Part shown: positions 1-8,557 of the stretch, piece by piece | Layout of the letters: every line of letters starts with the position of its first letter | How positions within the stretch are numbered: position 1 is the first letter of the stretch | NCBI RefSeq assembly: GCF_003052165.1 | Contig: NZ_CP024869.1 | Coordinates: 186,001-250,000 of the forward strand | Length of the DNA stretch: 64,000 bases | DNA from: Dietzia sp. JS16-p6b | Lineage (GTDB): Bacteria > Actinomycetota > Actinomycetes > Mycobacteriales > Mycobacteriaceae | Direction of reading: 5' to 3' | The notes under the pieces: generated by a model | Told to the model about the DNA's origin: nothing | The model's database searches: none | What the model saw: the letters and a program-made list of their open reading frames with translations, nothing else | Translations under genes and position numbers: made by a program

Positions 1-1
1 C

Positions 2-568
2 GACAAGCTCACACTCCGCAAGGTCGCCGCCGAGCTCGACACCGGGCCCGCGTCGCTCTATGTCTACGTCCGCAACGTCACCGTCCTCCACGCTCTCCTG
101 GCCGACCGTCTGCTCGCGGATCTGGATCTCCGGTGGGACGGGGTCGAACCGTGGCGCGATCGCCTCCAGCGAGTGATGGCCGACTACGTGGACCTGCTTT
201 CTCAGCGGGGGGAGCTCGCGCGAGCGGTGATGTTCGTGTGGCCCGACGGACCGCACTATCTGGACCTGATCGAGCTGCTGCTCCGGCTGCTCCTCACGGC
301 GGGCGCCGACGAGAGGTCCGCGGCCTGGGGTGTGGATCTGCTGCTCCAGTACGCGAGTTCCAGCGCCGCGGAGTGGGCGGCCCGCGAGTCCGGCACCGGC
401 CAGGAGATCGACGACCTCACGGCGACGATCGCGACGTCCGACCCGGGCCGGCACCCGACGCTCGCCGCTTTTCCCGTCGGCGTCTTCACCCAGGGCAGTC
501 CCGACGAGCGGCGCCGGTGGGCTGTCGGAGCGCTCATCGACGGCCTCGTGGGCACCTCACGGGGGTAA
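2..568 (+). CDS. TetR family transcriptional regulator (5' end missing)
   Basis: The reading frame is already open at the window edge, so the true start lies outside. The first visible residues contain a helix-turn-helix recognition segment (LRKVAAELDTGPASLYVYV), the TetR-type signature. About 160 residues of helical ligand-binding domain follow, similar in layout to the TetR_C class, and the frame ends at TAA 566-568. Such proteins usually repress a neighbouring gene and release DNA on binding a small ligand. The target cannot be seen because the upstream side is cut off. The next gene on the same strand starts about 60 nt downstream. Confidence 0.85.
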   Translation, partial: DKLTLRKVAAELDTGPASLYVYVRNVTVLHALLADRLLADLDLRWDGVEPWRDRLQRVMADYVDLLSQRGELARAVMFVWPDGPHYLDLIELLLRLLLTAGADERSAAWGVDLLLQYASSSAAEWAARESGTGQEIDDLTATIATSDPGRHPTLAAFPVGVFTQGSPDERRRWAVGALIDGLVGTSRG

Positions 569-629
569 TGGCCCCGCCGGCGTGGCCCGACCGTGCGCCG
601 GGAGGAGTCGGTCGTGGGACAATGTGGCG

Positions 630-1580
630 GTGAGCAGCACTGATGAACTCCATGTCATCGTCGGTGCCGGGCCGGTGGGCTCCGCCCTGGCGGCCCGGCT
701 GGCGGCCACGGGGCACCGCGTCCGACTGGCGACCCGCTCCGGACGCAGCACCGCTACCCCCGGCGTCGACGCGGTGGCGGTCGACGCCTCCGACAGCGCG
801 GCCCTCAGCGCCCAGGCGGCCGGGGCGGCGGTGCTCTACAACTGTGCGAATCCCGGCCCGTATCCGGTGTGGGAAGAGAATTGGCCGCCGCTGGCGGCGT
901 CGCTCCTGCGCACCGCGGAGGAGACGGGCGCGGTGCTCGTCACGGCGAGCAACCTCTACGGCTACGGGGTGGTGCATGAACCCATGACCAGGCACACCCC
1001 GCTCGATCCCGTCGACCACAAGGGGGCGCTGCGCGCGCGGATGTGGGAGGACGCCCTGGCCGCGCACCGAGCGGGGCGGGTGCGCACGGCAGAGGCCCGG
1101 TCCTCGGACTACATCGGCCCCTCCGTCCCTGCGGAGAGCGGCCTGATCGCCCGCTACGGCCGGGCGACTCTGGCCGGGAAGACCGCAGCCGTGTTCGCCG
1201 ACCCCGACCACCCTCACACATGGACCGCGATCGAGGACGTGGCCGCCACCCTCGAGGCGCTGGGCCGGGACGAGCGGGCCTGGGGGTCTGCGTGGATCGT
1301 TCCGTCGAACGCGCCCAGAACCGTTCGGGAGGTCCTGAACGACCTTGCCGAGGCGGCTGGGGCGGCCCCACCGCGGGTGCGCCGTGTGCCGCGGCCGGTC
1401 CTCCGCGCCGGGGGGATGGTCGTCCCACTGCTGCGCGAGGTCAATGGTGTGTTGTACCAGTTCGACGGCCCTTTCGTCGCCGACGGGTCGGAGACCACCA
1501 ACACCTTCGGCGTCTCCCCGACCCCGTGGCGGACCGTGATCGAGCAGACCGCACAGGCGTGGTCCGGCCCGGGCCGGTGA
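630..1580 (+). CDS. NAD-dependent epimerase/dehydratase-like oxidoreductase
   Basis: This is an atypical short-chain (extended SDR) protein of about 316 aa. It opens with a Rossmann dinucleotide motif (VIVGAGPVGSALAARLA) and keeps a central NLYGYG segment where extended SDRs place the catalytic Tyr, although the usual YxxxK is not obvious. The C-terminal half resembles the sugar-nucleotide epimerase fold. GTG 630 is preferred because the Rossmann strand starts nine residues later; GTG 624 is an equal alternative, and the GGAGGA at 601-606 sits rather far upstream. The frame continues open further 5' but that stretch is non-homologous. The substrate is unknown. Confidence 0.8.
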   Translation: MSSTDELHVIVGAGPVGSALAARLAATGHRVRLATRSGRSTATPGVDAVAVDASDSAALSAQAAGAAVLYNCANPGPYPVWEENWPPLAASLLRTAEETGAVLVTASNLYGYGVVHEPMTRHTPLDPVDHKGALRARMWEDALAAHRAGRVRTAEARSSDYIGPSVPAESGLIARYGRATLAGKTAAVFADPDHPHTWTAIEDVAATLEALGRDERAWGSAWIVPSNAPRTVREVLNDLAEAAGAAPPRVRRVPRPVLRAGGMVVPLLREVNGVLYQFDGPFVADGSETTNTFGVSPTPWRTVIEQTAQAWSGPGR

Positions 1581-1592
1581 GCCGATGCGCGG

Positions 1593-2171
1593 TCAGCCGA
1601 CCGACCCTGCCGCGCCCGGCACCGCGGGATCTCGGGGTAGAGCGTCGAGAAGCTCGCCGATCAGGGGGAGGAGGCAGGCGCTGCCCTGGCACTCCGGGTC
1701 GGCCGGTGGTGGGGGGCTGGTGTCGATCGAGAAGGTCAGTGGTTCCGCGGTAGGCGCCGGGGCCAGGGGGCTGGCGACGTTGCCGAACTGCGCGCGGTTC
1801 GTCCCGCCGTTGACGTGGCACTGCCAGTACACCGAGTAGTCGCCGTCGGTGAGGTGGTGAGTGTAGGTGACCTCCGAGAGATTCCACGGCGCGCTGTACG
1901 CGGCTGGCACGATGGCGGAGGGGTTGTCCGTCCACAGGTTTGACGGTGCAGACTCGCCTGCGGGGTTGATGGAGTAGAAGCAGCCAAAGGGCTCGAGGAA
2001 GTTCGAGACCAGGCGCAGGGTGACGGTGTCGCTGCCGGGCGTGGGCTCCGCGGTGGCCGAGATACTGCGGGCAGGGTCGGCGTGGGCCGTCGCGGTCACC
2101 AGGCCGAGGGCCATGGCTGCGCCGAGGACGGCGGGTAGACGCCGCCCGGTGCGGCGGGGGGTGCGGTTCAT
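1593..2171 (-). CDS. Secreted protein of unknown function
   Basis: A 192-aa product with a clear Sec signal peptide: a basic start (MNRTPRRTGRR), a hydrophobic core (about residues 13-27) and an AHA-DP type cleavage site near residue 31. The mature part has two cysteines (in GCFYS and WQCHVN) that could form a disulfide, aromatic-rich beta-type sequence, a Pro-rich linker and a second Cys pair (PECQGSAC) near the C-terminus. No family was recognised. It lies 39 nt downstream of the InlB-like fragment on the same strand, so it may share its transcript, and it is convergent with the upstream oxidoreductase. Confidence 0.65.
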   Translation of the reverse strand: MNRTPRRTGRRLPAVLGAAMALGLVTATAHADPARSISATAEPTPGSDTVTLRLVSNFLEPFGCFYSINPAGESAPSNLWTDNPSAIVPAAYSAPWNLSEVTYTHHLTDGDYSVYWQCHVNGGTNRAQFGNVASPLAPAPTAEPLTFSIDTSPPPPADPECQGSACLLPLIGELLDALPRDPAVPGAAGSVG

Positions 2172-2210
2172 CTCGGTGGCCTTCCGGTGCAGGGTCGTGG
2201 CGGTAGGAGA

Positions 2211-2501
2211 TCAGTTCGGCTGGAGGACCAGTGGGAGGTAGTCACCGAGACCGCCTCCGGCGAGAGAGGTCCATACCGGGGTGGAGGCAGTAGCTGGGGT
2301 CTCGACGGCTCGCCACCCTGCGTGGGCCGTGATGTCGGCGGTGAGGGGAGAACGGGGGTCGATGAGGGTATCGGAGTCCGGAGAGGTGTACCACCCGGTG
2401 AAGGTGTACCCCTGCCGTACCGGGGCGGGCAGTTCGGGTACCTCTCCGGGCCAGACGGTCACCGGGTCGACGGCCGGTCCGTCGCCGCGGCTGGGAATCA
2501 A
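2211..2501 (-). pseudogene. InlB/Flg_new repeat-type fragment, probable gene remnant
   Basis: The translated stretch contains one recognisable InlB B-repeat/Flg_new unit: PELPAPVRQGYTFTGWYT, then a short loop and ITAHAGW. That pattern is typical of bacterial surface proteins. There is no signal peptide, no good Shine-Dalgarno site and no ATG. The only early start is TTG 2501, which overlaps the TGA of the SnoaL-like gene. Two readings are possible: a translationally coupled 96-aa protein, or the 3' remnant of a larger surface protein whose 5' part was lost when the upstream operon arrived. The second seems likelier. Confidence 0.45.
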
Positions 2502-2908
2502 CCCGGCAGGAGGCCGAGTTGTCCGAGGAAGTCGAACTGGTCGAAGTAGAGGTGCTCGGACATGAGCCGGTCGCCCTCGACGCGGTAGGTGGCGCTCCAC
2601 CGGAAGGTGACTGGCCTCCCGGTGGCCTCGACAGGTCCCGCGGGGCTCTGGAGGATGCCGTCGTGAGTTCCCTCGAAGCTGCCCTCGACGGAGGCGTCGC
2701 CGCCGTCGATGACCGCTGAATGGATGCGCAGGGTGCCGTCGGAGAACGCCTGCTGGAAGACGGCCAGGAATCCCAGGACGCCCTCGCGTCCGGTGAAGGT
2801 TCCGCCGGGGGTGACCATCTCGGCCGCGTCGGCCCACGGTTCGGCGTCGGGGGTGCGGTCATTGAAGGCGGTGATGTGCTGGTCGATCACTGCGCGGGTG
2901 TCGCTCAT
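2498..2908 (-). CDS. SnoaL-like/NTF2-fold protein
   Basis: A 136-aa protein with the SnoaL-like layout: an N-terminal helix (AVIDQHITAFNDR), then W/P-rich turns and a four-strand sheet ending in YFDQFDFLGQLGLLPG. Members act as polyketide cyclases, isomerases or ligand-binding scaffolds around a conical pocket; no reaction can be assigned here. A GAGGAG site lies 8 nt before ATG 2908. The start codon overlaps the stop of the upstream glycosyltransferase (ATGA), so the two are co-translated. The pairing suggests that the two proteins act on the same small hydrophobic molecule. Confidence 0.8.
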   Translation of the reverse strand: MSDTRAVIDQHITAFNDRTPDAEPWADAAEMVTPGGTFTGREGVLGFLAVFQQAFSDGTLRIHSAVIDGGDASVEGSFEGTHDGILQSPAGPVEATGRPVTFRWSATYRVEGDRLMSEHLYFDQFDFLGQLGLLPG

Positions 2909-4290
2909 GTCAGGTTCTCCTCGGTGTCTGGTGCGGCGGTGTCTGGTGCGTCGGAGTCCGGGGCGGATATCGCGTGGGCGGGTGGGTCGGTCGGGTGCTG
3001 CTGGATGAGGTGCCGGAGTTCGGTGTCGATCACCGCGAACGGGTCGTAGGTGGCGATGGCATCGCGCATGGCGGACGCGGAGTCGGCGAAGGTGGTGTCG
3101 GAGAGGACTGCGTCGACGGCGTCCCGGAGGGCCCGTGGCGCGGGACGGCGGGCTTTCAGGTTGATCCCGACCCGGAAGTGGCCGACTCTCGCGGCCACCT
3201 CCGGCTTGTCCTCGCCTCCGGGTGCCACGACCAGCGGCACGCCGTGCCGGAGTGCGGTCATGACGCCGCCGAAACCTCCGTTGGTGACCATGATCGAGGT
3301 CCGCGGCAGGAGCTCCTCGTAGTCGAGGTATTCGGCGATCCGGGCGTTCTCGGGCGCGATCCGGACGAGCTCGTCGGCGGGGGCGCCGCCGGTGGTGACG
3401 ACGATCTGGACCGGCGAATCCGCAAGGGCCTCGAGCGCGGGCTCGACCAGTTGGGTGAGGTCGTGGTTGTCGAGGGTGCCCTGCGTGACGTGGACGACCG
3501 GTCGCGGGTCGGCGAGCATCTCGGCCCACCACGTGGGCTGGGGGATCGGCCGGCTCCGCCGGGCGGTGACCGGGCCGGCGAACGCGGTGGTGGGCGCCAG
3601 ATCGCGGCGCGCGTACTCGAACTCGGCCGGCCCCAACTGGAGAAACCTGTCGCATTGTGCGGAGAAGTCCAGAACGAACCCCTCCAGTCTCCCTCCGGAC
3701 TGCTCTATGCGGTGGCGCGCGAGTCGCTGGGTGGCACGGAAGAGCACATGGCGGACCATCCGGTGGGCCAGGCGGTTGCGCAGTCTGCCGAGTGGCCCGG
3801 CCATATGCGGCAGTCCGCTGTTGGTGGGCGCCACGTCGCAACTGGTCTGTGCGAGCGGCATCACCCCGAGTCCGATGACCGGAGGTCTGGAGCCGGGGTC
3901 GCGGGAGATCAGGGGGAGTGTCCCTGCGAAGGTGCCGTCGGTGAGGACAGCAGAGACCTCGTTCTCGGCGAGCACCTGCGCCAGCGTCGCCGCCTGTGCG
4001 GTGATGGGCTGGATGAACGTCTGCTCCACCTGGTACCGCGACAGCCTCAGGCCTCGATACCTGTCGAGGTGGGGGGTGAAGGTCGACGGGTCCTTCTCGT
4101 CGAAGTCCGCCACCCCGGACAGGGCGACGTGCTCGAGGCCGGCGGCGGTGACCTGGTGGGCGAACCGGGACCCGGTGATCATCACTACCCGCCACCCCTG
4201 GGAGACCAGGTGCCCGCCGACGGCCGTGAGGGGCCCGACGTGGCCACCCATGGGGGTAGCGCACACAACGATGAGGCCCTGTGCTGTCAT
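2905..4290 (-). CDS. UGT-type glycosyltransferase (macrolide/terpenoid GT family)
   Basis: A 461-aa protein of the GT1 fold. The N-terminus carries the acceptor-domain motif ATPMGGHVGPLTAVGGHL. The C-terminal half has the nucleotide-sugar side: VHVTQGTLDN, IVVTTGGAP and the VTNGGFGGVMTALRHGVPLV block with EDKPEVAARV, the bacterial counterpart of the PSPG box. Relatives glycosylate small hydrophobic acceptors such as macrolides or carotenoids; the acceptor here is unknown. ATG 4290 has a good AAGGAGCG site. It heads a two-gene operon with the SnoaL-like gene and is divergent from a TetR gene, which probably represses it. Confidence 0.9.
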   Translation of the reverse strand: MTAQGLIVVCATPMGGHVGPLTAVGGHLVSQGWRVVMITGSRFAHQVTAAGLEHVALSGVADFDEKDPSTFTPHLDRYRGLRLSRYQVEQTFIQPITAQAATLAQVLAENEVSAVLTDGTFAGTLPLISRDPGSRPPVIGLGVMPLAQTSCDVAPTNSGLPHMAGPLGRLRNRLAHRMVRHVLFRATQRLARHRIEQSGGRLEGFVLDFSAQCDRFLQLGPAEFEYARRDLAPTTAFAGPVTARRSRPIPQPTWWAEMLADPRPVVHVTQGTLDNHDLTQLVEPALEALADSPVQIVVTTGGAPADELVRIAPENARIAEYLDYEELLPRTSIMVTNGGFGGVMTALRHGVPLVVAPGGEDKPEVAARVGHFRVGINLKARRPAPRALRDAVDAVLSDTTFADSASAMRDAIATYDPFAVIDTELRHLIQQHPTDPPAHAISAPDSDAPDTAAPDTEENLT

Positions 4291-4331
4291 CGTCGCTCCT
4301 TCGCATGCAGTCTCCGCCGCGTGGATGCGAG

Positions 4332-4365
4332 AAGATTTGAGTAGAGTAGCGCTACATCCAATCTT
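4332..4365. promoter_or_regulatory. Candidate TetR operator between divergent genes
   Basis: A perfect 10-bp palindrome GTAGCGCTAC (4346-4355) lies midway between the glycosyltransferase and TetR starts. It sits in the most AT-rich part of this stretch and is bracketed by AAGAT at 4332-4336 and ATCTT at 4361-4365. Its place in a 129-nt divergent promoter region is what a TetR repressor controlling itself and its neighbour would use. Confidence 0.5.
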
Positions 4366-4419
4366 TGGGAAGGCCATGAACGAGACTGGTGAGATGAAGT
4401 CCGAGGCAGGGGCCGATCC

Positions 4420-5079
4420 ATGAGTTCGCGCAAGTACGAGATGAGCCGTCGGGCCCAGACCGCCGCACTGACCCGCGGGCGAATCCTGGACGCCGCCGAG
4501 TCGCTGTTCGTGCGACACGGTTATTCCCGGACCACTCTCCGTGAGGTCGCCCGTCGCGCCGGTGTCTCGGTGCAGTCGGTGTACCAGGCCGGTTCCAAGG
4601 CGTCGTTGATGATGGCGATTCTCGAGCGGGGGTTCTCCGGGGAAGAGCGAGCCGTCTCGATACTCGCCCGACCGGAGTTCCAGGCGATCATGGCCGACCC
4701 CGACACCGAGCGCGCGTTGGGTCGCTACGTGGACTTCATCGTCGCCGCCAACGGTCGGATCTTCGACTTGTGGCATGCGGCCATCCTGGCCAGCGACTCC
4801 GATCCCGAGATCGCCGAGGCGGTCCGTCGGAGCGAGACACGGCGGATAGAGGACCTCCACCTGGGCAGTGGGTGGTTCGTCGGACGCGGGTTACTTCCCC
4901 AGGACCGGGTGTCTGAGTTCGCCGACGTGCTCGGCCACCTGACCGGGCCCGACACGCACAGGTATTTCGTCCGGGAGCGGGGATGGACCGACGAGCGTTT
5001 CGCGCAGTGGCTCCGCGCGACCATCGCCGGCCAGCTCGGCCAGTATCAGACGGGTCGCCGGATGCCGGAGGGAGAGTGA
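4420..5079 (+). CDS. TetR family transcriptional regulator
   Basis: A 219-aa protein. The N-terminal HTH spans about residues 18-65 (GRILDAAESLFVRHGYSRTT, then EVARRAGVSVQSVYQAGSK), followed by an all-helical ligand domain. ATG 4420 is preceded by AGGCAGGGG. It is transcribed away from the glycosyltransferase/SnoaL operon, and a palindrome lies between the two starts. This arrangement predicts control of that operon by the molecule it modifies or by a toxic compound. The gene is convergent with the AraC-like gene downstream. Confidence 0.9.
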   Translation: MSSRKYEMSRRAQTAALTRGRILDAAESLFVRHGYSRTTLREVARRAGVSVQSVYQAGSKASLMMAILERGFSGEERAVSILARPEFQAIMADPDTERALGRYVDFIVAANGRIFDLWHAAILASDSDPEIAEAVRRSETRRIEDLHLGSGWFVGRGLLPQDRVSEFADVLGHLTGPDTHRYFVRERGWTDERFAQWLRATIAGQLGQYQTGRRMPEGE

Positions 5080-5105
5080 GCGCTCTGCGGCCGCCCGCAC
5101 CGGGG

Positions 5106-5972
5106 TCAGGCGCGCTCGATCGGGAACCAGAGTTCGCAGGTCGCCGAACTGAAGTCCGGAGCGCGATCGAGTACCGACACGATCGACGGTCCCGGGCGCA
5201 ACCTCCACGGATTGGAGGGGAACCACTCAGTCGCGGACGCTGCGTACGCCTCCTGCAGGGCCGCCGGATGCGGCCCGGAGGTGCGGAAGACCACCCACGC
5301 CCCCGCGGCCACGTCGATCACGTCGAGGTCGTCGGGAACGTCGGCGTCGACGTCGACCGCCACGCCGTGTAGATAGGTCAGTTCGCTGCCCTCTGCGTAG
5401 CCCGGGTCGACGTCGGCGCTGACCTGCAGCAGACCCGAGGGCTCGGTACCGCTGAGGAGCTTAAGGCGGTCGTGCTCGGAAGCGGGCAGAGAAGCGATGT
5501 GGCGCTCGATGTGCGCGTTGACGCCTTCATGGTTCAACGGCACCCGGGCGGCGTGGCCGATCAGGCGAAATTCGTGGTGAGTGAGGATTCGGGCATCCAT
5601 GGGATGACTCCCTTCGACGGTCAGGCGGAACCTGAGCTGCGGTTGGCTGCGAAGGGGGCCGCCATCACGTCGAACGTCTCCATGGCTCACGCCGTGGACG
5701 GCACGGAACGCTCGACCGAAGGCCTCGGTCGAGCCGTACCCGTACCGCACGGCGATCGTCAACAGGTCCTCGTCGCCGATCACGTCGGACGCGGCAACGG
5801 TCATGCGTCGACGACGGACGTACTCGGACACCGGCATCCCCGCCAGGGACGAGAACATCCGACGGGCGTGATACCCGGTCGTCCCCATCTCGCCGGCGAT
5901 CGCGTCGACGTCGAACTCCTCACCGAGGCGTCCTTCGATCTCGTCGACGAGGCGGTTGAGAATCTCGATCAT
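5106..5972 (-). CDS. AraC-family regulator with GyrI-like effector domain
   Basis: A 288-aa protein. Residues about 5-105 form the two-HTH AraC DNA-binding domain, with FDVDAIAGEMGTTGYHARRM and the second element YGYGSTEAFGRAFRAVHG. Residues 130-288 match the GyrI-like/SbmC small-molecule-binding fold (ILTHHEFRLIGHAARVPL, ending in CELWFPIERA). Such Rob/BmrR-type fusions respond to hydrophobic ligands. ATG 5972 has an AGGGAG site 6 nt upstream; an in-frame GTG at 5987 overlaps that site and is rejected. No obvious target operon adjoins it. The upstream neighbour Pnkp is on the same strand with an 89-nt gap. Confidence 0.88.
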   Translation of the reverse strand: MIEILNRLVDEIEGRLGEEFDVDAIAGEMGTTGYHARRMFSSLAGMPVSEYVRRRRMTVAASDVIGDEDLLTIAVRYGYGSTEAFGRAFRAVHGVSHGDVRRDGGPLRSQPQLRFRLTVEGSHPMDARILTHHEFRLIGHAARVPLNHEGVNAHIERHIASLPASEHDRLKLLSGTEPSGLLQVSADVDPGYAEGSELTYLHGVAVDVDADVPDDLDVIDVAAGAWVVFRTSGPHPAALQEAYAASATEWFPSNPWRLRPGPSIVSVLDRAPDFSSATCELWFPIERA

Positions 5973-6032
5973 GGCCGCTCCCTTCACGGTCGACTCTCGT
6001 CGGTCGGCGGCCTGCGCGCCCGACTACTCCGG

Positions 6033-6060
6033 TCCGATGAGATCGGAGAGCAGACGTCTG
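6033..6060. promoter_or_regulatory. Two short palindromes between Pnkp and the AraC-like gene
   Basis: TCCGAT-GAG-ATCGGA (6033-6047) and the perfect palindrome CAGACGTCTG (6051-6060) sit directly after the Pnkp stop and upstream of the AraC/GyrI gene. They could be an operator for that gene or a weak stem at the end of the RNA repair operon. No T-tract follows, so a classical terminator is unlikely. Confidence 0.35.
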
Positions 6061-6061
6061 G

Positions 6062-8557
6062 TCACAGCCGCGGGTCCACGGGTTCGGATTCCATGGCCAG
6101 GACGCCGAAGACGCACTGGTGAACACGCCAGATCGGTTCACCGGCCGCGGCCCGGCGTGCCCCTTCGAGGCCGAGCGCGTACTCCCGCAGCGCCATGGAG
6201 CGCTTCTGGCCGAGCGATCGATTCTTGAGGCCAACCAGCGTCGCCGGGGTGGTGTAGTCGGCGCCGTAGATGATGCGCAGGTACTCACGTCCGCGGACCT
6301 TGAGTCCGGGTTGGACCAGGCCCTTCTTTCCTCGGGTGAGGTTGGCCAGTGGCTTGACGACCATGCCCTCACCGCCGGTTGAGGTGAGATCGTCCCACCA
6401 CGCCGACCCCGCAGCACGCGAACGGTCGTCGGCCAGATCGATGTCGAGGCGCCGGGTGGTACGGAACAGATCCGGGTCGGCGGCGACGAGCCGGTCCGCC
6501 AGAGCGAGGTGCCAGTGATGGTCCCGGGTCTCGTAGGTATCGGCGTCGCTGGCCACGAGCTGGAACGGCGCGATCTGCAGGCCGAGGTCGCCCTCGACCG
6601 GTCGGATGTAGCGCCGGTAGGCCTCGACGAACTTATCGGCATCGCCCGCCCGGGTGAGTGTCCGCCCCAGCAGGTCCCCCACGTTGCTGCCGCGGTCGGC
6701 GGCTGACTCGAGCGCGCGGACCGCGGCGGGCAGTGCGGCTCCGGCAGCGGCGCCGACGGCGGCGTACTGGTCCCGGATCATCGGTTCGGCCTTGAGAGTC
6801 CACGGCAGGATCTCGGTGTCGAGCAGTAGCCAGGTGGCGCCCAGGTCGTCCCACACCCCGGCGACCGTGGCCGCGCGGGCGATCCGTTGCAGGACCACCG
6901 ACTGCTGCTCGTCCGGGAGGAACGCGCGGCCCGTCCGGGAGTGGATCACCCCGGCGCCCTGCTGTGCCACGCGCACGACCGCGCGGGACCCCATGTGTTT
7001 CTCCTGGCAGATCACCAGGTCGACGCCCTGCGCGGCGAAGTGGTCGAACGCCTGATCGGGGTGTTCGAGGAGGCCGTCGCGTGGGGAGCTGTCGACGGGC
7101 GACATGGTCGGCGGGAGGTAGTAGAGCTGTCCGGGGTCGACGGCGAAGCGGCTCATCACCTCCAGGGCCCCGGCCGCGTTCTCGTCACGCAGCGACACCC
7201 TTCCCATGTAGCGGGTCTCGATCACCCGGGGCCCCAGCACGTCGGTCAACTTCAGGGTCGCCGGATCCCGCTCGGGGGGCGTCGGGGGCCGGATCGGCTC
7301 GTAGTAGGTGTCCCTGGCGGCGACCGCCACGGTCTCGCGTTCGGGGTAGCGCAGCGCGGTCAGGGACCCGCCGAAGACGCACCCCGTATCCAGGCACATC
7401 GTGTTGTTGACCCACTCGGTCTCGGTGACAGGGGTGTGCCCGTACAGCACCGTCGCCGACCCTCGGTAGTCGTCGGCCCACGGGTACCGGACGGGCAGGC
7501 CGAACTCGTCGGTCTCGCCGCTGGTGTCTCCGAAGAGGGCGAACGCCCGCACCCGGCCGGACGCACGGCCGTGGTATTTCTCTTTCAGGCCGGCGTGTGC
7601 CACGACCAGGTCGCCGTCGTCCAGGACGTAGTGCGCCACGAGACCGTCACAGAACGCCCGCGTCCGGGCGACGAACGACGCCTCCTCCGTCGCCAGCTGA
7701 TCGAGCGTCTGCTGCAGTCCATGGGTGGCCCTGACCGTTCCCCGCCCCAGGGCCTTGGCGAGCTTGGCCTCGTGGTTTCCCGATACGCACAGGGCAGTGC
7801 CGGCGTCGACCATCCCCATCGCCAACCGGAGGACGCCCGGTGAGTCCGGTCCGCGGTCGACCAGATCGCCCACGAACACCACGCGTCGCGACTCCGGGTG
7901 GCGGGCGTCGATCGCGCGACCGGCCTGGTCCCTCTCGAGGGTGTAGCCGAGCCGCTCGAGCAGTTCCTCCAGTTCGAGGGGACAGCCGTGGACATCCCCG
8001 ATCACATCGAACGGCCCGTGGTCGTCGCGTCGATCGTTGAACAGCCGGGTCCGCACGATCGAGGCCTCGGCCACCGCCTGCTCCGAGTCCAACACGTGGA
8101 TGGAGCGGAAGCCCTCCTTCCTGAGTCCACGCAGCGACCGGTGCAGTTGCTCCTGCTGGCGCCTGATCACCCGGGCACCGAAGTCGCGATCCGTGCGGGC
8201 CGCGTTGCGCTCCACGGCCACCGAGGTCGGCAGGTCCAGGACGATGGCGGCGGCCAGCACGTCGTGCTCCTTGGCCAGCGCCAGCAGGGACTTTCTGGCC
8301 GCCGGTTGCACATTGGTCGCGTCGATCACGGTCAGCAGCCCGCGTGCCAGTCGCTTGCCGGCGATGAACTCCACGACGGAGAACGCGTCTGCGGTCGCCT
8401 CCTGGGAGTTGGCGTCATCGCTGACCATCGCCCGACACTCGTCGCTGGAGATCACCTCCGTCGGGGCGAAGTGCGTCGCCGCGAAGGTCGATTTGCCGGA
8501 ACCGCTGGCACCGACGAGCAGGACCAGGGACAACTCGGGGATGGGCAGCTCACTCAT
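6062..8557 (-). CDS. pnkp: Polynucleotide kinase-phosphatase-ligase of the bacterial RNA repair system
   Basis: An 831-aa three-domain enzyme. The N-terminal 5'-OH kinase has P-loop GASGSGKST (16-24). The central metallophosphatase removes 2',3'-cyclic phosphate and carries GDVHG (187-191), GDLVDRG (230-236) and GNHE (260-263). The C-terminal ligase/adenylyltransferase has the nucleotidyl-lysine motif KHMGSR with Lys520. Together they heal and seal cut RNA, usually tRNA cleaved by ribotoxins. The start ATG overlaps the stop of hen1 by 4 nt, and the length is normal for the family (about 830-870). All catalytic signatures seen are intact. Confidence 0.95.
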   Translation of the reverse strand: MSELPIPELSLVLLVGASGSGKSTFAATHFAPTEVISSDECRAMVSDDANSQEATADAFSVVEFIAGKRLARGLLTVIDATNVQPAARKSLLALAKEHDVLAAAIVLDLPTSVAVERNAARTDRDFGARVIRRQQEQLHRSLRGLRKEGFRSIHVLDSEQAVAEASIVRTRLFNDRRDDHGPFDVIGDVHGCPLELEELLERLGYTLERDQAGRAIDARHPESRRVVFVGDLVDRGPDSPGVLRLAMGMVDAGTALCVSGNHEAKLAKALGRGTVRATHGLQQTLDQLATEEASFVARTRAFCDGLVAHYVLDDGDLVVAHAGLKEKYHGRASGRVRAFALFGDTSGETDEFGLPVRYPWADDYRGSATVLYGHTPVTETEWVNNTMCLDTGCVFGGSLTALRYPERETVAVAARDTYYEPIRPPTPPERDPATLKLTDVLGPRVIETRYMGRVSLRDENAAGALEVMSRFAVDPGQLYYLPPTMSPVDSSPRDGLLEHPDQAFDHFAAQGVDLVICQEKHMGSRAVVRVAQQGAGVIHSRTGRAFLPDEQQSVVLQRIARAATVAGVWDDLGATWLLLDTEILPWTLKAEPMIRDQYAAVGAAAGAALPAAVRALESAADRGSNVGDLLGRTLTRAGDADKFVEAYRRYIRPVEGDLGLQIAPFQLVASDADTYETRDHHWHLALADRLVAADPDLFRTTRRLDIDLADDRSRAAGSAWWDDLTSTGGEGMVVKPLANLTRGKKGLVQPGLKVRGREYLRIIYGADYTTPATLVGLKNRSLGQKRSMALREYALGLEGARRAAAGEPIWRVHQCVFGVLAMESEPVDPRL

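Noticed and set aside
2974-4344. Long plus-strand open frame opposite the glycosyltransferase
   Set aside because: Low-complexity Gly/Asp/Arg composition typical of antisense in GC-rich DNA. The minus-strand gene is convincing.
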